64,000 nucleotides of DNA from Pseudeuparius sepicola (lineage: Eukaryota > Arthropoda > Insecta > Coleoptera > Anthribidae), in NCBI GenBank assembly GCA_963920635.1, contig OY987298.1, forward strand, positions 83,089,454-83,153,453, written 5' to 3'. This document shows positions 23,201 to 35,442 of this stretch, one piece after another. A program made the position numbers and the translations under genes. The notes below the pieces were generated by a model that was given only the letters and a program-made list of their open reading frames with translations, was not told where the DNA came from and did no database searches. How positions within the stretch are numbered: position 1 is the stretch's first letter; each line of letters begins with the position of its first letter.

Positions 23201-24154
23201 ATAGGGGTAGTACTTGGCGAGATAATTAGCAATTTTCCTTGAGAAAATCCGGAAAACCCGGTTTTTCCCAATTTAGAAAATTTCGACCAGGGGCTACATT
23301 TTATTTTTTATTTTTTTGGACAGAGCGCATCAAAATACATAAGATACAATTTGTTTCATCCAGTTACAATTTAATGCAAGCTCGAGAGGTCTTTTTTTCG
23401 TAATTTAATTAGATTATTAACAATTTTCAGCCACAGATACAATTTACAATGGAAACAGAATCTGATGATCAACTCCCGTTTTTGGATGTTTTGGTTGTCA
23501 GAGATCATGTAGGTACATTGTCCACCAACTGGTACACCAAACCAACAAGCTCAGGGAGAGTGCTGAATTATTTGTCCGGTCATCCACAGTCACATAAAGT
23601 TATCACTATTAAAAATTTAATACGTAGATCAGCCTCTCTCAGCAGTCCTCATTTTCACAAACAAAACAAAGAAAAAATAAAATCTATTTTAAAATTAAAC
23701 AACTATCCATTATATTTTAAGTTTCCATATATCCGCAATTTGTCAGAAAAAATAGAAAAGGTCAAAATCTAGTCACCCTCTTTATCCTGTCAGACAGGTA
23801 AAATCTATATTATGATGTTTAAAAGACAAAACACCTCACATGGTCAATTCCAATTTAGTGCATCAAATCAATTGCAAAAATTGCAATAAGTGTTACATTG
23901 GTATTACAAAACAGTATTTAAAAAATCAAGTCTACCAACATCAATATAATTGTCGTGAGAGAAAAAAAAACAAATTTGAAAAAACTGCCTTAGCACAGCA
24001 CCATTTTTTGACAAAACATGATTTTGACTTTGATGAAGTAAAGATTCTAGACAGAGAGCCATATTATTATAAAAGAACTATTAGTGAGATGATTCACATA
24101 TCTACAAAGTCAACGGTGAATTTTAGAACTGATGTAGCAGGTCTAAGTATCTAA
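20274..24154 (+). pseudogene. Penelope-like element RT + GIY-YIG, interrupted and frameshifted (R1)
   Basis: The RT palm motif C (Y-V-D-D at 20295-20306, followed by IILAIP) starts right after the foldback. The frame is broken at 20358 by the 3-kb element and resumes at 23417 as I-Q-F-T-M, then LPFLDVLV and WYTKP, the C-terminal RT/thumb signature of PLEs. A frameshift near 23765 separates this from the endonuclease part (to 24154), which has the CxxC and C-Y-I-G motifs. The arginine expected after the YIG motif is glutamine here (CAA where L2 has CGA). The 5' part of the RT is missing. Confidence 0.8.
20359..23416. mobile_element. 3-kb element inserted in PLE RT frame (R1), TTA duplication
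   Basis: The termini are TAGTCGAATTAAATTACGGA on the left and, reverse complemented, TAATCTAATTAAATTACGAA on the right. TTA occurs at 20356-20358 and 23417-23419. Inverted similarity extends about 140 bp inward through GTAGCCCC(G/T)GGTCGAAATT. Removing the element and one TTA restores a continuous PLE reading frame across the site. It encodes no recognised protein. Confidence 0.75.
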
Positions 24155-24815
24155 TATTTGTAAAGGCCTGTTAACGATATACATCAAATTTGCAAAAGTA
24201 AAAGATAATGGTTACAGGTAGTAAAATGAATACACCCAGTATATAACTGTAAAATAAGTAGTTAAATTATAAAAAAAATAAATAAAAAATAATCCATAAC
24301 TTGATATCTACCGAACTAATTTTTTGTTGTAACATACTGAGGTTTTTTTGGGGAAAAAAATCTAATTATATAGCTGTTCTCGTTGACGTCCCGACCATAA
24401 ATATATTTACGTTCTACATTGATCGCCAACTTTGACTAACAAATGATTTGGTTTCGTTTCTGTATCATTTTATCCTGTGATACCTATGTGCTTATGAAAT
24501 TTTGTATAATTAATTTTTGTATAATTAAATATCTGTGATATAGAATAGGTGAGTACTCTGTATTTTTGTATTGTTTCTTTTACGTTTGTTTGTACACATA
24601 GTTATGGTTGTTCTCAAGTTATCCTAACTTTCCAAGCAGACCTATATAGTTGTTATATGTTTATGTAATTTATTGTTGTATCATATACACTATAGTTAGC
24701 ATTTTTAGCCCTGAAGAAGACGAAAAATATACTTCGAAAAGTCGGCACATTCTAAAAAAAGAGATATTGTTGTTTTTGTCCTCAACCTGATATTTTGCCC
24801 ATCAAATGATAATAA
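24155..24815 (+). other. PLE 3' untranslated and terminal-repeat region (R1)
   Basis: It follows the endonuclease stop. The degenerate hammerhead core is at 24708-24746, with GAAAA-GTC replacing GAAAC-GTC and stem II weakened. The terminal repeat ends near GATATTTTGCCCATCAA (24803). This order (RT, GIY-YIG, repeat with hammerhead) is that of Penelope-like elements. Confidence 0.65.
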
Positions 24816-26983
24816 TAATGTGAATTTACCTAGTTTATCAAATTTTTATCCCGCTATATAAAATTTGATTTTGGCTCCAAAGGAACTGTGAAATTTTGTC
24901 CAATAGATACGATTATTATGGCTTATACCGGCAAAATTAGCATACCTACTAAAAAACATGTTTGTACCAAGACATAACCAAAATTCGATTAAGTATCTCA
25001 AAAACAAAAAACTAGGAAAATACCATTATTTTGTTACATTCTATTTGTACAGGAAATTATGGCACCTTGTTTTTAAACACCCCTTTCTATTGTTTATATT
25101 AATAAATAAATTATGTTAGGTATACAAGTAGTGAATCATATAATAATGTCAATACAGGGCCGTAGCCAGACAGAAACTTCAGGCAGGACAAAGGACTTTC
25201 CTGTCAGGGCAGTACACATTTGAGAAGTGAGGGATAGGTACCTACAGGGCGTTACTTTGTTGGTGGGGAGAGGAGGGGAGGGAGGAGGGTAAAAAAATTG
25301 AATATAATTTTTGTTATAAAAAATTGCGCCGCAAGCGAAAATTCCTGAAATTTTCAAGGTCAAATATAATATGAATATACAATTTTAAGTCAAGGGTAGG
25401 TAATTTTTTTTGCTAATTATGCGGGGGCATACTCATTTGTGCAGTAAGCAAGAATACTCTGTTTTCTTTCATTGAGCAGGAGACAAAAATGTGTTAGGTA
25501 TCAAATTTCTATTTTATTGTTGATTTTTAACTGACAAAAATCCAGCAAAAATTATCAATAACAACACTGAACACCGCCTTTTGTGATGTGGAAGTAAAAA
25601 TAAAAGTTAGTGCTCATAGTGCCCTATAAATTATCATATTTTTTCAAAGGGACACATTATGTCTATAATTTTTGCAAAAATTTTCTGGCTGGCCAGTGTA
25701 GTAGGTAGGTATGGGTAAATTGCAATTTGTTTGAAGGTGGGGCAATAAAGATTGTTGTTTTTTAAGCGGGTAATAAAAAGAGTACCTACTTAGAGGTGTC
25801 TGCTTACTAAAATGCGCCGCAGACATTTTTTTTTTCGAAGCTAAGGACCAATTCAGTTTAAATGAAGTATAATAAATTGAAAAATCATCATGAGTCAATA
25901 GCAAAATTTTCCTAACAGAAATCCTCCTGCTTTTCGGTTCTCTTCGCGACCTTTTATAGCCAACGTTAAGTCAACAATATGATAACAAAACAACAACACT
26001 AACAGCAAAAATAACAGCGGCAATGTCAAAAACAAAACAACAAAATGTTCAAAAAGAACGTATCAACAAAACAACACAATAATAACACCAAAGCATACAC
26101 GAAATATCGGAAATCCGTCGCTGTTAAACCGACGAACCACTTCCTGAGCTAATTCTGGAATGACGAAATTATCATATTTTTTAAAAAGCAATAAAAACTG
26201 CATCGCCTATGATGTCCGCTGCCTAGAGAGGGGAGGTACAAGTCACGTACGACCCCGGCGATGCCCCTCTCCGCGTTCCATACGTAGGGGAGTACGCCAG
26301 CCGAATAAAATGAAAGAAAATGTCACTAAATCCCATTTTTTACTGTCATTTTTCACTTTATTGCCGATTTAAAAAAAGAAAACTGTTTAGAGACGTTGTA
26401 CCGATCGATTGATGGTTTTAGAATTTTGATTTTCGGCCTAGAAATACGATTTTTGAATAAATAAATCAGAATATCAAAAAGGTAAAACCATCAATCTCTT
26501 GCTATTACTTTTCTAAATACAATGGAAAAAAAATCATCAAAATTGGTTGGAAAATAACGGAAAAAAACGGGTCCAAAAGATTGCTACTTTAATACACTGC
26601 GAGTTCCACCTTAAAATAAATAAATAGTTTTCCGGGCCTACATTTATGTCCATTTCAAATAATAATTGTCCCAAAATTTTCTTTAAATGGTTTTATGTCT
26701 TTTTACTTGTTACTTTATTTTTAGTATTTCTTTGAAACAATGTAGCTGTCTGCCACCTTTAAACATAGATAGGTATTTAATTTTTTTTCGTTTCAAGTGC
26801 CTGTGCTTATAAAATGTTAGTTTGATTTTGTACCTACTACTTAATTTATTTTCAATCATTTCTGCTCTCAAAACATTACCTACCTAATAATACTACTTAA
26901 TAAACCAGTATAATATAATATTACAATTTACGTAATGCTAATAATGATTAGGAAGTGTGTTAAAATGCGAAATTGCAGACAAA
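24816..26983. other. Outer segment of R1, no gene
   Basis: Reverse complement of the L1 outer segment. It contains the TATA-like box (25950-25959, minus), the AAC/AAA-rich run near 25975-26090 and the GC-rich patch near 26180-26290. No coding call is made. Confidence 0.5.
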
Positions 26984-27108
26984 GTTTACTACGTTTAAAC
27001 ACCCTCCTGTGTTGAGCTGCAGTAAGGTTTGTTACGAGAGAAAGATTATATCTTTTTAGGCAAACCTTACTGCATGTCAAACAGCCTCTGCGTTGAACCG
27101 TAGTAAAC
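26984..27108. repeat. 125-bp hairpin (R1)
   Basis: Identical by eye to the L1 copy, in reverse orientation. Confidence 0.6.
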
Positions 27109-27216
27109 AATCCACAGTTCACTAATCACTAGCCACCGCAGCGGCCCCCGCCCTTCCACCTGCTTATTTATCGCCGTGATTGTAGTGCAACAGTCGGTGA
27201 AGTTGCAACGCTGCAC

Positions 27217-27476
27217 GGATGTCACGAAATCCGTAATATTTTGGCGGATGATGCAAGCACCGTTACGTAAGAATGTATATAAGATATACGACGGACTTCA
27301 CAGAGATAGGAAATTTAATTTTTTCATTTCGTGTATGGTTCGATTGTTAATAGCTTAATCGAATCCTCTCCTCAGACTTTCGAAGTCATATTTTTGTTTT
27401 GGGGCTAATGTGTTTCCTTCGTGTGGATGTCACAGAGCCGCACTTTTTACCGGATGCCACAAGATGCCCTGGATAA

Positions 27477-27519
<43 letters not shown>

Positions 27520-27862
27520 TTCGACCACCATACCTTGTGACATCAAAACGTAAAAATCTCACCGGAGCTGTGACATCCATCGACGCTGTGAGATCCAAAA
27601 TCGGATGCCACAACGTTTTCCAATGCTAATCGTGTTATAATGTTTGTAGAATCGTACCCTACGAATTCTGGCCGGATGTCAAAAATGCGTTGTTGTAAAA
27701 ATTTTGTATATTTTTAGTTCCGGTGTATATATACCAGGTGGCGCGCGAGTTGCGCGGTTTTGTATATTAAATATAATCTGGATAATTTTACTCCATCGAC
27801 TCGTGACATCCAGAACGTTTCTGGTGTATATTAGTTCTTACACGTTAGATTAAGTGGCATCC
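27217..27862. repeat. Dense GTGACATCC motif zone at the R1/R2 junction
   Basis: Ten copies or one-mismatch variants: GGATGTCAC 27217 and 27425, GGATGCCAC 27452, GTGACATCA 27537, GTGACATCC 27570, GTGAGATCC 27588, GGATGCCAC 27603, GGATGTCAA 27674, GTGACATCC 27803, GTGGCATCC 27854. The set sits across the outer end of R1, the 171-bp interval 27519-27689 found only here, and the inner end of R2. Binding function is inferred. Confidence 0.55.
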
Positions 27863-28592
27863 GAAATTTGACAACACCGCAAGAATAGCGGTCGCATCGC
27901 GTTATTTTCCTATCGCTTCTGATGTTCTAAAGAACGGCACGCGGCTTAGGCAATAAACTCGGGCAGTGCGGTCATGAAGGTGACTGGTGATTTTTGTGCG
28001 TTATGATCAGTGGACCAGGGGGGGGGGAACTTGGGGGGGAAACTCCAATAATGTAACCCAAGATGTAAAAAGTTTACAAATGTTTGCCCGTGGGAAGCCG
28101 AGAAGGGCCGCTAGTTTTTTTTTTTTAAGAAAAATGACAACAATAAATCTAGTCCTATTTTCTCTTAGTTTACTCAGAATATATTAATGAAAAAATCATT
28201 AGAGAAAAAAGTTTTACGAAAACTGAAGCTAAAATTTTTAGAAAAATTGGGAAAACAACAGACCTAACGTCTAATTCTTTTAATAGAAAATACCTTTCGA
28301 AAATTTATCTCCGAAGAAACCATTGGAGCCTATTTCAGGTTGTAATTTCGATGAAATTCATTTAGACAAGTTGAAAAATATATATTGTAAGGGTACCTAA
28401 GTCTCTATAAAATAAGTAATATTTTCTTAGTTCAAATTAAGCTATATCTAGAGGACTTTGGGAAATAAGTAATACCAAGGAGACCATATATTAAAAATGC
28501 CTTTTATCAATAATTCTTAAGTATCTTTGGCGCAAGATCATACCCATGTAAATAAAATTGTATACAGGGGGTCCTAATTATGCATTTTTCTC

Positions 28593-28803
28593 CAGCCGAT
28601 GCCGGTGGGCAAGCCCGTAGCGGCCCGAGCGGTCGAATCTAGGCAAGCCATACGTCTGCGACAAGAGCTAACGCGCCCGAGCTGCGCGAAGATATAAACG
28701 TAGGTTACGCATATGTTCGGCCTTTAATTATTATTGTGGTGGGCGAGCCCAGCCGACCCAGCGGCGAGCGTCCCGAAACAGCGACTGAACGAGGCCGTCC
28801 GCG
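28593..28803. other. GC-rich block in R2
   Basis: Copy of the L1 block. The adjacent string TATACAGGGGGTCCTAATTA (28561-28580) may be the end of a small element. Confidence 0.4.
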
Positions 28804-29027
28804 TCTGTTATTTAATTTACATATAGGTTAAATCAAGTCGTGAAAATTCAGAAAAAATGAATCCATGTTGCATATCTTCAAAAATAACAGGTAGTATTTT
28901 AAGCGCAGAAATGATCGAAAATAGAATAAGCAATGAAAAAAATTATAAGTGCACTTCAAACGAAAAATAATGCATAATGAATAATAATGATAATAATAGT
29001 GGAAATGTAGCGTCCTCACTATTTGAG

Positions 29028-29227
29028 TTGATGGGCAAAATATCAGGTTGAGGACAAAAACAACAATATCTGTTTTTTTTTAGAAAGTGCCGACGTTTCG
29101 ACGTATATTTTTCGTCTTCTTCAGGGCTAAAAATATATACAATGCTGACTATAGTGTAATGTATGACACAACAATAAATTACATAAACATATAACAACTA
29201 TGTATATAGGTACGCTTAGAAAGTTGG
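29028..29227 (-). mobile_element. Solo PLE terminal repeat (R2)
   Basis: Copy of the unit at 18171-18369, with the same boundary to the truncated foldback. Confidence 0.6.
29083..29133 (-). ncRNA. Hammerhead ribozyme-like motif (R2)
   Basis: Core 29089-29127 on minus, matching all core positions of the L1 and R1 motifs. Confidence 0.7.
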
Positions 29228-31135
29228 AATTTTTCGTATTACAGTTTTTGTCGAAACAAAAACGCTTAAACTTTGGCGTACAATGTGTGGTATCATTGAG
29301 TAAAGGAATAAAATTATTCCTTTACTCAATGGTGGTATGGATTCTTGGGAAGAAAATATATGGGAAGCCAGTTGTCATTTACTGAAGTCCATCCATAAGA
29401 TCCAGGATCTTCAAGTTGTGACTTCGCAACATTACTTGAATATTTTTAACTGCTACGGGCACCTGCAACTGCCAATAATTAAACAATCCAATATATAATT
29501 TCAAACTAGTAATACCTCAAAAAATGTTGATAAAAAGCACAATCAGTAGGGGAAGATCGAAGAAGGTTTATTAGATTTGGTGGCCATTGCGTTTAGTGAC
29601 TATGGCCACATTTTTATGTTTACAGCTCTTTGTTTTTGCGTGATTTTAAAAAGTCACGAAACGTATGCACCTATCTACTACTATGCACGTTAAAATCTAA
29701 AATCTATAAAATAAATAAACATTTCATTTCCATAAACAAAATTGTACAAAAATTCTTACGAATTTTCCCCTACTAACATTTTTTGAGGTATTACAAGTTT
29801 GAAATTATATATTATATAATCAACATTTTTTGAGGTATTACAAGTTTGAAATTATATATTGGATTGTCTCACTATTGGCAATTGCAGGTGCACGTACAGT
29901 TAAAAAGATGGTATTCAAGTAACGTTGCGAAGTTGCAACTTGAAGATCCTTTATCTTATGGATATAGACTTCAGTAAATGACAATTGAATTCGCATATTT
30001 TCATCTCAAGAATCCATACCAAACATTGTACGCCAAAGCTTAAGCCTTTTTGTTCCGACAAAAAGTGTAATGCAAAAAAGTGCAAATTTAATATTATTAT
30101 AAAAAATCAATATAAAATTTTTTTTATTTTGCAGTTCATTAAATAAATGGTGACTTTAAACAGATACATAAAATAAGCAGGTGGTTGTTTGTTCATCTGG
30201 CAACTGCTCAAAAATTGCCAAAAATCAACTATTTGGTTATTTTATTTCTTATTTTATTTTATTGGTCTGCTTGAACCCACATTATTTGGTCTAAAATTAA
30301 TAATTAATTTTACCAGCGATCTGTTATAGAATAGTCCACACGGAGAGGTAAAACTGCCACAAGTCGTATATCTGAGAGAACTTCCAAATAGTTTATGTAA
30401 ACGCTCCCAGAGACTTACCTACTCTTTGTCTTTTAGAGATCGTTTACAATGGCAGTGAGTTCTCCCTGAGAGGGTTTACATTGGCAAACTATTAGGAAGT
30501 ACTCTAAGATATTTATACTTGTGATAGTTTCACTTGCGCGTGTAAACTACGCATTAGTTGTTGAGACATGCCTGCCACGCGTGGATATTCTCACGCAAGG
30601 GATTAATTTTGCGTTCCACGTGAGTAGCGTGCGCCACAAAAAAATTCACAGTTCAAAAACTATAGGCGCTATAGGTAATTTTTTTTACCAAAAACTTCTT
30701 TTATGTTTTGGGCACATTTCCCTTGCAGCATGTATATAAAAATTTCCGCAAATAAAAAAGTTTCTCGCTTAGTGAAAATTTCATGACACTTTTTATAACC
30801 TTGCAATTTTGTTGCTACTTAAAGTGGTTAATAAACAATATTGGACAATAACAATGGCATTCGTTGTAAGCGCTCATATGTTAACTTCAATTTAAAAAAA
30901 AAATCGAGTCAATAGCTCCACTACTCTCAAAGATATGACGATGGAAACGTAAAAAACACAATTTCCGTTTTTTCGAAATAAAAAAGGTCTCGACCACAAA
31001 AAAATGTCTTAAATCGCCATTTCGTATGCAGAGTGATGTACTTAACAACACCTATGGGGTCTGATCTAGTCTGATCTACCCACAATTTTTTTTTTTTTGA
31101 GAACGGAGCGACTTTTTAGCCCGATTTCGCTCCAC
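29228..31135. mobile_element. Foldback element, R2 copy, one arm truncated
   Basis: Same structure as R1. It contains the 38-bp hairpin at 29294-29331 with GTGGTAT at 29287-29293 and 29332-29338. It ends CGATTTCGCTCCAC before TA and the PLE RT segment. Confidence 0.6.
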
Positions 31136-31138
31136 TAG

Positions 31139-34100
31139 TAGGTACCTTTCTTAAAACTGTATGTTGATGACATAATTTTAGCCATTCCAAAAAACCATGA
31201 ATCTGAGTTGCTACAGATATTTATAGTCGAATTAAATTACGGACTTAAGCTTGCAAAAATTGTAACATTATGAATTAAAGCGAATCCTATGTATTTTGAG
31301 GTCTTTCCGAAAAAAGTAAAAAAAAAATGTAGCCCCGGGTCGAAATTGCCCAAATTTGGGGTTATGTTCATTTTTCGATTTTGCGCAGGTGTATCTTGGA
31401 AACGAATCAATATTTTGAAACGGGGTTTACACCATTTTAAAGCATAGGAAAAATGGTAATTTTCATGTCCCTTGAAAAATTTTGATCCGAGGCACCGTTC
31501 CCGAGATATAAACGATTGAAATGTATGTAGTATTTTGAGAAAAAATTGGGTGCTGAAGGCCGAAAATTTGAATGTTCGAACACTAAAGTTTTCATAACTT
31601 TGGTAAAAATTAAGATATTTGAAAAAACAAAAATGCGTTTTGAATGTAAGGGACGAGACTATTGATATCCAGAGGGACGCAAGAAAAATCCCAAAATTGG
31701 GCATATGGCGGAGGGGCAAATGACCTAATTTCATTGGTTGCCTGTAACAGGCAAACTATTTGAAATTTTTTAATGCCACTGACAGAGCTTACTCTTGAAT
31801 GTCCATTCTTATGTTTGTATGAGTTTTACCGAAATCGGACTATAATTGGCCAAGATATCAAAGAATTAAATTTTTTTTCCCCAAAAAAATATATTTTTTT
31901 GAAAATGAAATGCCAAAAATGCACCCAATGACTAGAATTTTTTTATTTTTTAGTACCTCAATGTGTCTAGAATACCACTACGTTATAGAAAATTCGTCAA
32001 AAATATTTTGTCTATTTTTCTGACATTGTTCATTGTGTGAGTACCAAAAAAACATGGTTTTTGGGAAAAGTTGCCTAAATTGGCAATTTTCAATTACTTG
32101 GTCTGAAAGGTGGGCAAACCTAAATTGGATGTCGTCTCAACATGTGTACGAAGTTACAAGTCTGTATGTCTATTCTAAGTTTTAGAATTCCCCCGACAAA
32201 AGTCCCGTTACACGCGCTCCGCGGGATCCAAAAATCGTACAGTGTCACTATTGAAGCAGGCACCATAAGGGATTTTTTTTTATTTTTGGATAAAATGTTA
32301 ATTTGACTTTGCCATCGATTTGTGCTTGTCAGAGGATGAAAATGACGTCGCAAGAGTCGACCACGTGACTTGCGGTATCTGTCAAAATTGACATTTTTTT
32401 CAAAAATTATCCAAAATCGGCTTTATTTGACACATTTTCGATAAGTTATTAGAAAAAGTTGTTTCTTTTGCAATTTTTGGCCTATATACCAATTTTCAGA
32501 GACCCTTGATAACATTTAACTTTTTACGTGTTTTTGTAAAAAAATTTCCAAACATTTCAACTGAAATGTATTTATTGAAAGTTGAATTTTTACCTAACCT
32601 AACCAGTTGATTTCTTAAACAATCTCTATTTGGTTTAAAAAATTATGTTAAGCTTGGTGCAAAGTTGATTTAATTTCAAAGGTTTGATGAACACAAACCT
32701 AGTCTATTTTTCACGTCGTTAACTACTTTCATCTAAAAAGAGTTATGTAAAGAGAATACAAATAAATGAACACATTTGGTTCATTTGGAAATTAAATTAG
32801 CGGTTCCCGATGGAAATTTGATCTGATAACAGTTTAAGTAAAAAAAAATGAGTAGGCTATGGAGACAGAAATCTTGCATTCCATTTGCGCGCTTTGAGTG
32901 CCGAACATTGCCAGAGAAATGTATACAAAATGGTTTCTATTGACAATCATCCCAAAAGTAAATGTTCAGGTTCTCGTTGAGATAAAGGCCATTGCTTTCC
33001 AGATATTCTGCCGTCTTCTTTTAAATGGAGGAAAATATCGTTGAATAACAATGACTTGTCGATTTACTGAAAGAGAGAGAAAAAATGGGGAAAAAAATTC
33101 AGAAAAAACTTGTCATATTTTTGCATACTATTGCAGATTTGGGCATGCGACTTATCACATTCAAAATATATCCGAAAAATACTCATTTTTTGGTCTTAGG
33201 AAATTGCTCATAAAACAAAAGTGGTTTTCTCTTAAATCCAAAATTTTCAATTTTTTCGAGTAAGAACAAGCACACTGTCGACCTTTTCTGTAATTTGGGC
33301 ACCTTACAGACATTAGCGCAATTTCGTTTTGTTTCCATCTACAAGAGTGCCTGAAAATACGTAATAATCAGTAGGTCAAAAAATTGATGTTTTGCAAATT
33401 TTTCGCAAAATATTACAGATTTCGCCACCCGACCTCATTCGAAAGGTAACCAGAAAATACGCATTTTTTGTTTAGCATATATATCTTCTCGTATTTCAAG
33501 TTTTTTTTTGAAATCACGAAAAACCAGATTTTAGAGAACAAAAAACAAACTTATCTTATCACCAAGTTGGAACTTACACACAGGCTTAGGATTAATTTCC
33601 TAAAATTATTTACAGTATATTTTTTGTGTATTTTTTTTGCGTTCTTTCCGAAGGTGAAGTGAGCTTTCTACCAAAAAAATTTTTTTTTAGATAGTCCCGG
33701 AAAACCGCGCCAAAATCGCATGAGAAAGAATTTCAAAAAATTTCCCTTTCCGGTTTTTTGCAAATTTCCGAAAAACTATGGCAGATTTCACCGCAGGACC
33801 TATTTTGTTTGAAAGCCAAAAAAAAACCCAAAATCTCTCATAGGCACATATTATGGCCTAACACTTATAGTTTCGCCACAAATTCAACGTGAATTTCGTG
33901 TTCATGGTTCTGATAAAAAAAAACGAAAAAAGCAACTTTTTGGTATAAGCGCCTCTGGCGGCGAGAAATACGCCTTAAAAATATGGGTATATGAATTTCC
34001 GAACTATTTTTGCCTCTTTCGACTGGTGCATTATTTTTACCATAGGGGTAGTACTTGGCGAGATAATTAGCAATTTTCCTTGAGAAAATCCGGAAAACCC

Positions 34101-34950
34101 GGTTTTTCCCGATTTAGAAAATTTCGACCAGGGGCTACATTTTATTTTTTATTTTTTTGGACAGAGCGCATCAAAATACATAAGATACAATTTGTTTCAT
34201 CCAGTTACAATTTAATGCAAGCTCGAGAGGTCTTTTTTTCGTAATTTAATTAGATTATTAACAATTTTCAGCCACAGATACAATTTACAATGGAAACAGA
34301 ATCTGATGATCAACTCCCGTTTTTGGATGTTTTGGTTGTCAGAGATCATGTAGGTACATTGTCCACCAACTGGTACACCAAACCAACAAGCTCAGGGAGA
34401 GTGCTGAATTATTTGTCCGGTCATCCACAGTCACATAAAGTTAGCACTATTAAAAATTTAATACGTAGATCAGCCTCTCTCAGCAGTCCTCATTTTCACA
34501 AACAAAACAAAGAAAAAATAAAATCTATTTTAAAATTAAACAACTATCCATTATATTTTAAGTTTCCATATATCCGCAATTTGTCAGAAAAAATAGAAAA
34601 GGTGTTTAAATCTAGTCACCATCTTTATCCTGTCAGACAGGTAAAATCTATATTATCATGTTTAAAAGACAAAACACCTCACATGGTCAATTCCAATTTA
34701 GTGCATCAAATCAATTGCAAAAATTGCAATAAGTGTTACATTGGTATTACAAAACAGTATTTAAAAAATCAAGTCTATCAACATCAATATAATTGTCGTG
34801 AGAGAAAAAAAAAACAAATTTGAAAAAACTGCCTTAGCACAGCACCATTTTTTGACAAAACATGATTTTGACTTTGATGAAGTAAAGATTACTATATCTA
34901 CAAAGTCAACGGTGAATTTTAGAACTGATGTAGCAGGTCTAAGTATCTAA
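31139..34950 (+). pseudogene. Penelope-like element RT + GIY-YIG, damaged (R2)
   Basis: Y-V-D-D lies at 31160-31171 and the frame is interrupted by the 3-kb element. From 34258 it reads continuously through LPFLDVLV, WYTKP, CxxC and C-Y-I-G to about 34820, where an extra A in an A-run shifts the frame. A later deletion near 34890 removes the segment carrying the conserved glutamate of the nuclease. The post-YIG arginine is glutamine, as in R1. Confidence 0.75.
31224..34257. mobile_element. 3-kb element (R2), TTA duplication
   Basis: TTA at 31221-31223 and 34258-34260, with the same diverged inverted termini. The insertion point in the RT frame is identical to R1, L2 and R3, so the insertion predates arm amplification. 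Confidence 0.7.
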
Positions 34951-35442
34951 TATTTGTAAAGGCCTGTTAACGATATACATCAAATTTGCAAAAGTAAAAG
35001 ATAATGGTTACAGGTAGTAAAATGAATACACCCAGTATATAACTGTAAAATAAGTAGTTAAATTATAAAAAAATAAATAAAAAATAATCCATAACTTGAT
35101 ATCTACCGAACTAATTTTTTGTTGTAACATACTGAGGTTTTTTTGGGGAAAACATCTAATTATATAGCTGTTCTCGTTGACGTCCCGACCATAAATATAT
35201 TTACGTTCTACATTGATCGCCAACTTTGACTAACAAATGATTTGGTTTCGTTTCTGTATCATTTTATCCTGTGATACCTATGTGCTCTATGAAATTTTGT
35301 ATAATTGACTTAAATATCTGTGATATAGAATAGGTGAGTACTCTGTATTTTTGTATTGTTTCTTTTACGTTTGTTTGTACACATAGTTATGGTTGTTCTC
35401 AAGTTATCCTAACTTTCCAAGCGTACCTATATAGTTGTTATA

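Larger units (their letters stand above)
16230..27518 (-). repeat. Giant repeat arm R1 (reverse complement of L1)
   Basis: It begins with AATTTTTTTAGGCTT, the exact complement of the L1 inner end, and ends with CCCTGGATAAG followed by (TA)n at 27478-27517. It contains the full internal order: inner 9-mers, G/C tract, possible Helitron end, GC block, solo PLE repeat, foldback, RT segment, 3-kb element, GIY-YIG and PLE 3' repeat, TATA segment, 125-bp hairpin, outer 9-mers. Confidence 0.9.

Noticed and set aside
16230..27518. Maverick/Polinton interpretation of the large inverted repeats
   Set aside because: No DNA polymerase B, integrase, ATPase or capsid-like genes, and arms far longer than Polinton TIRs.
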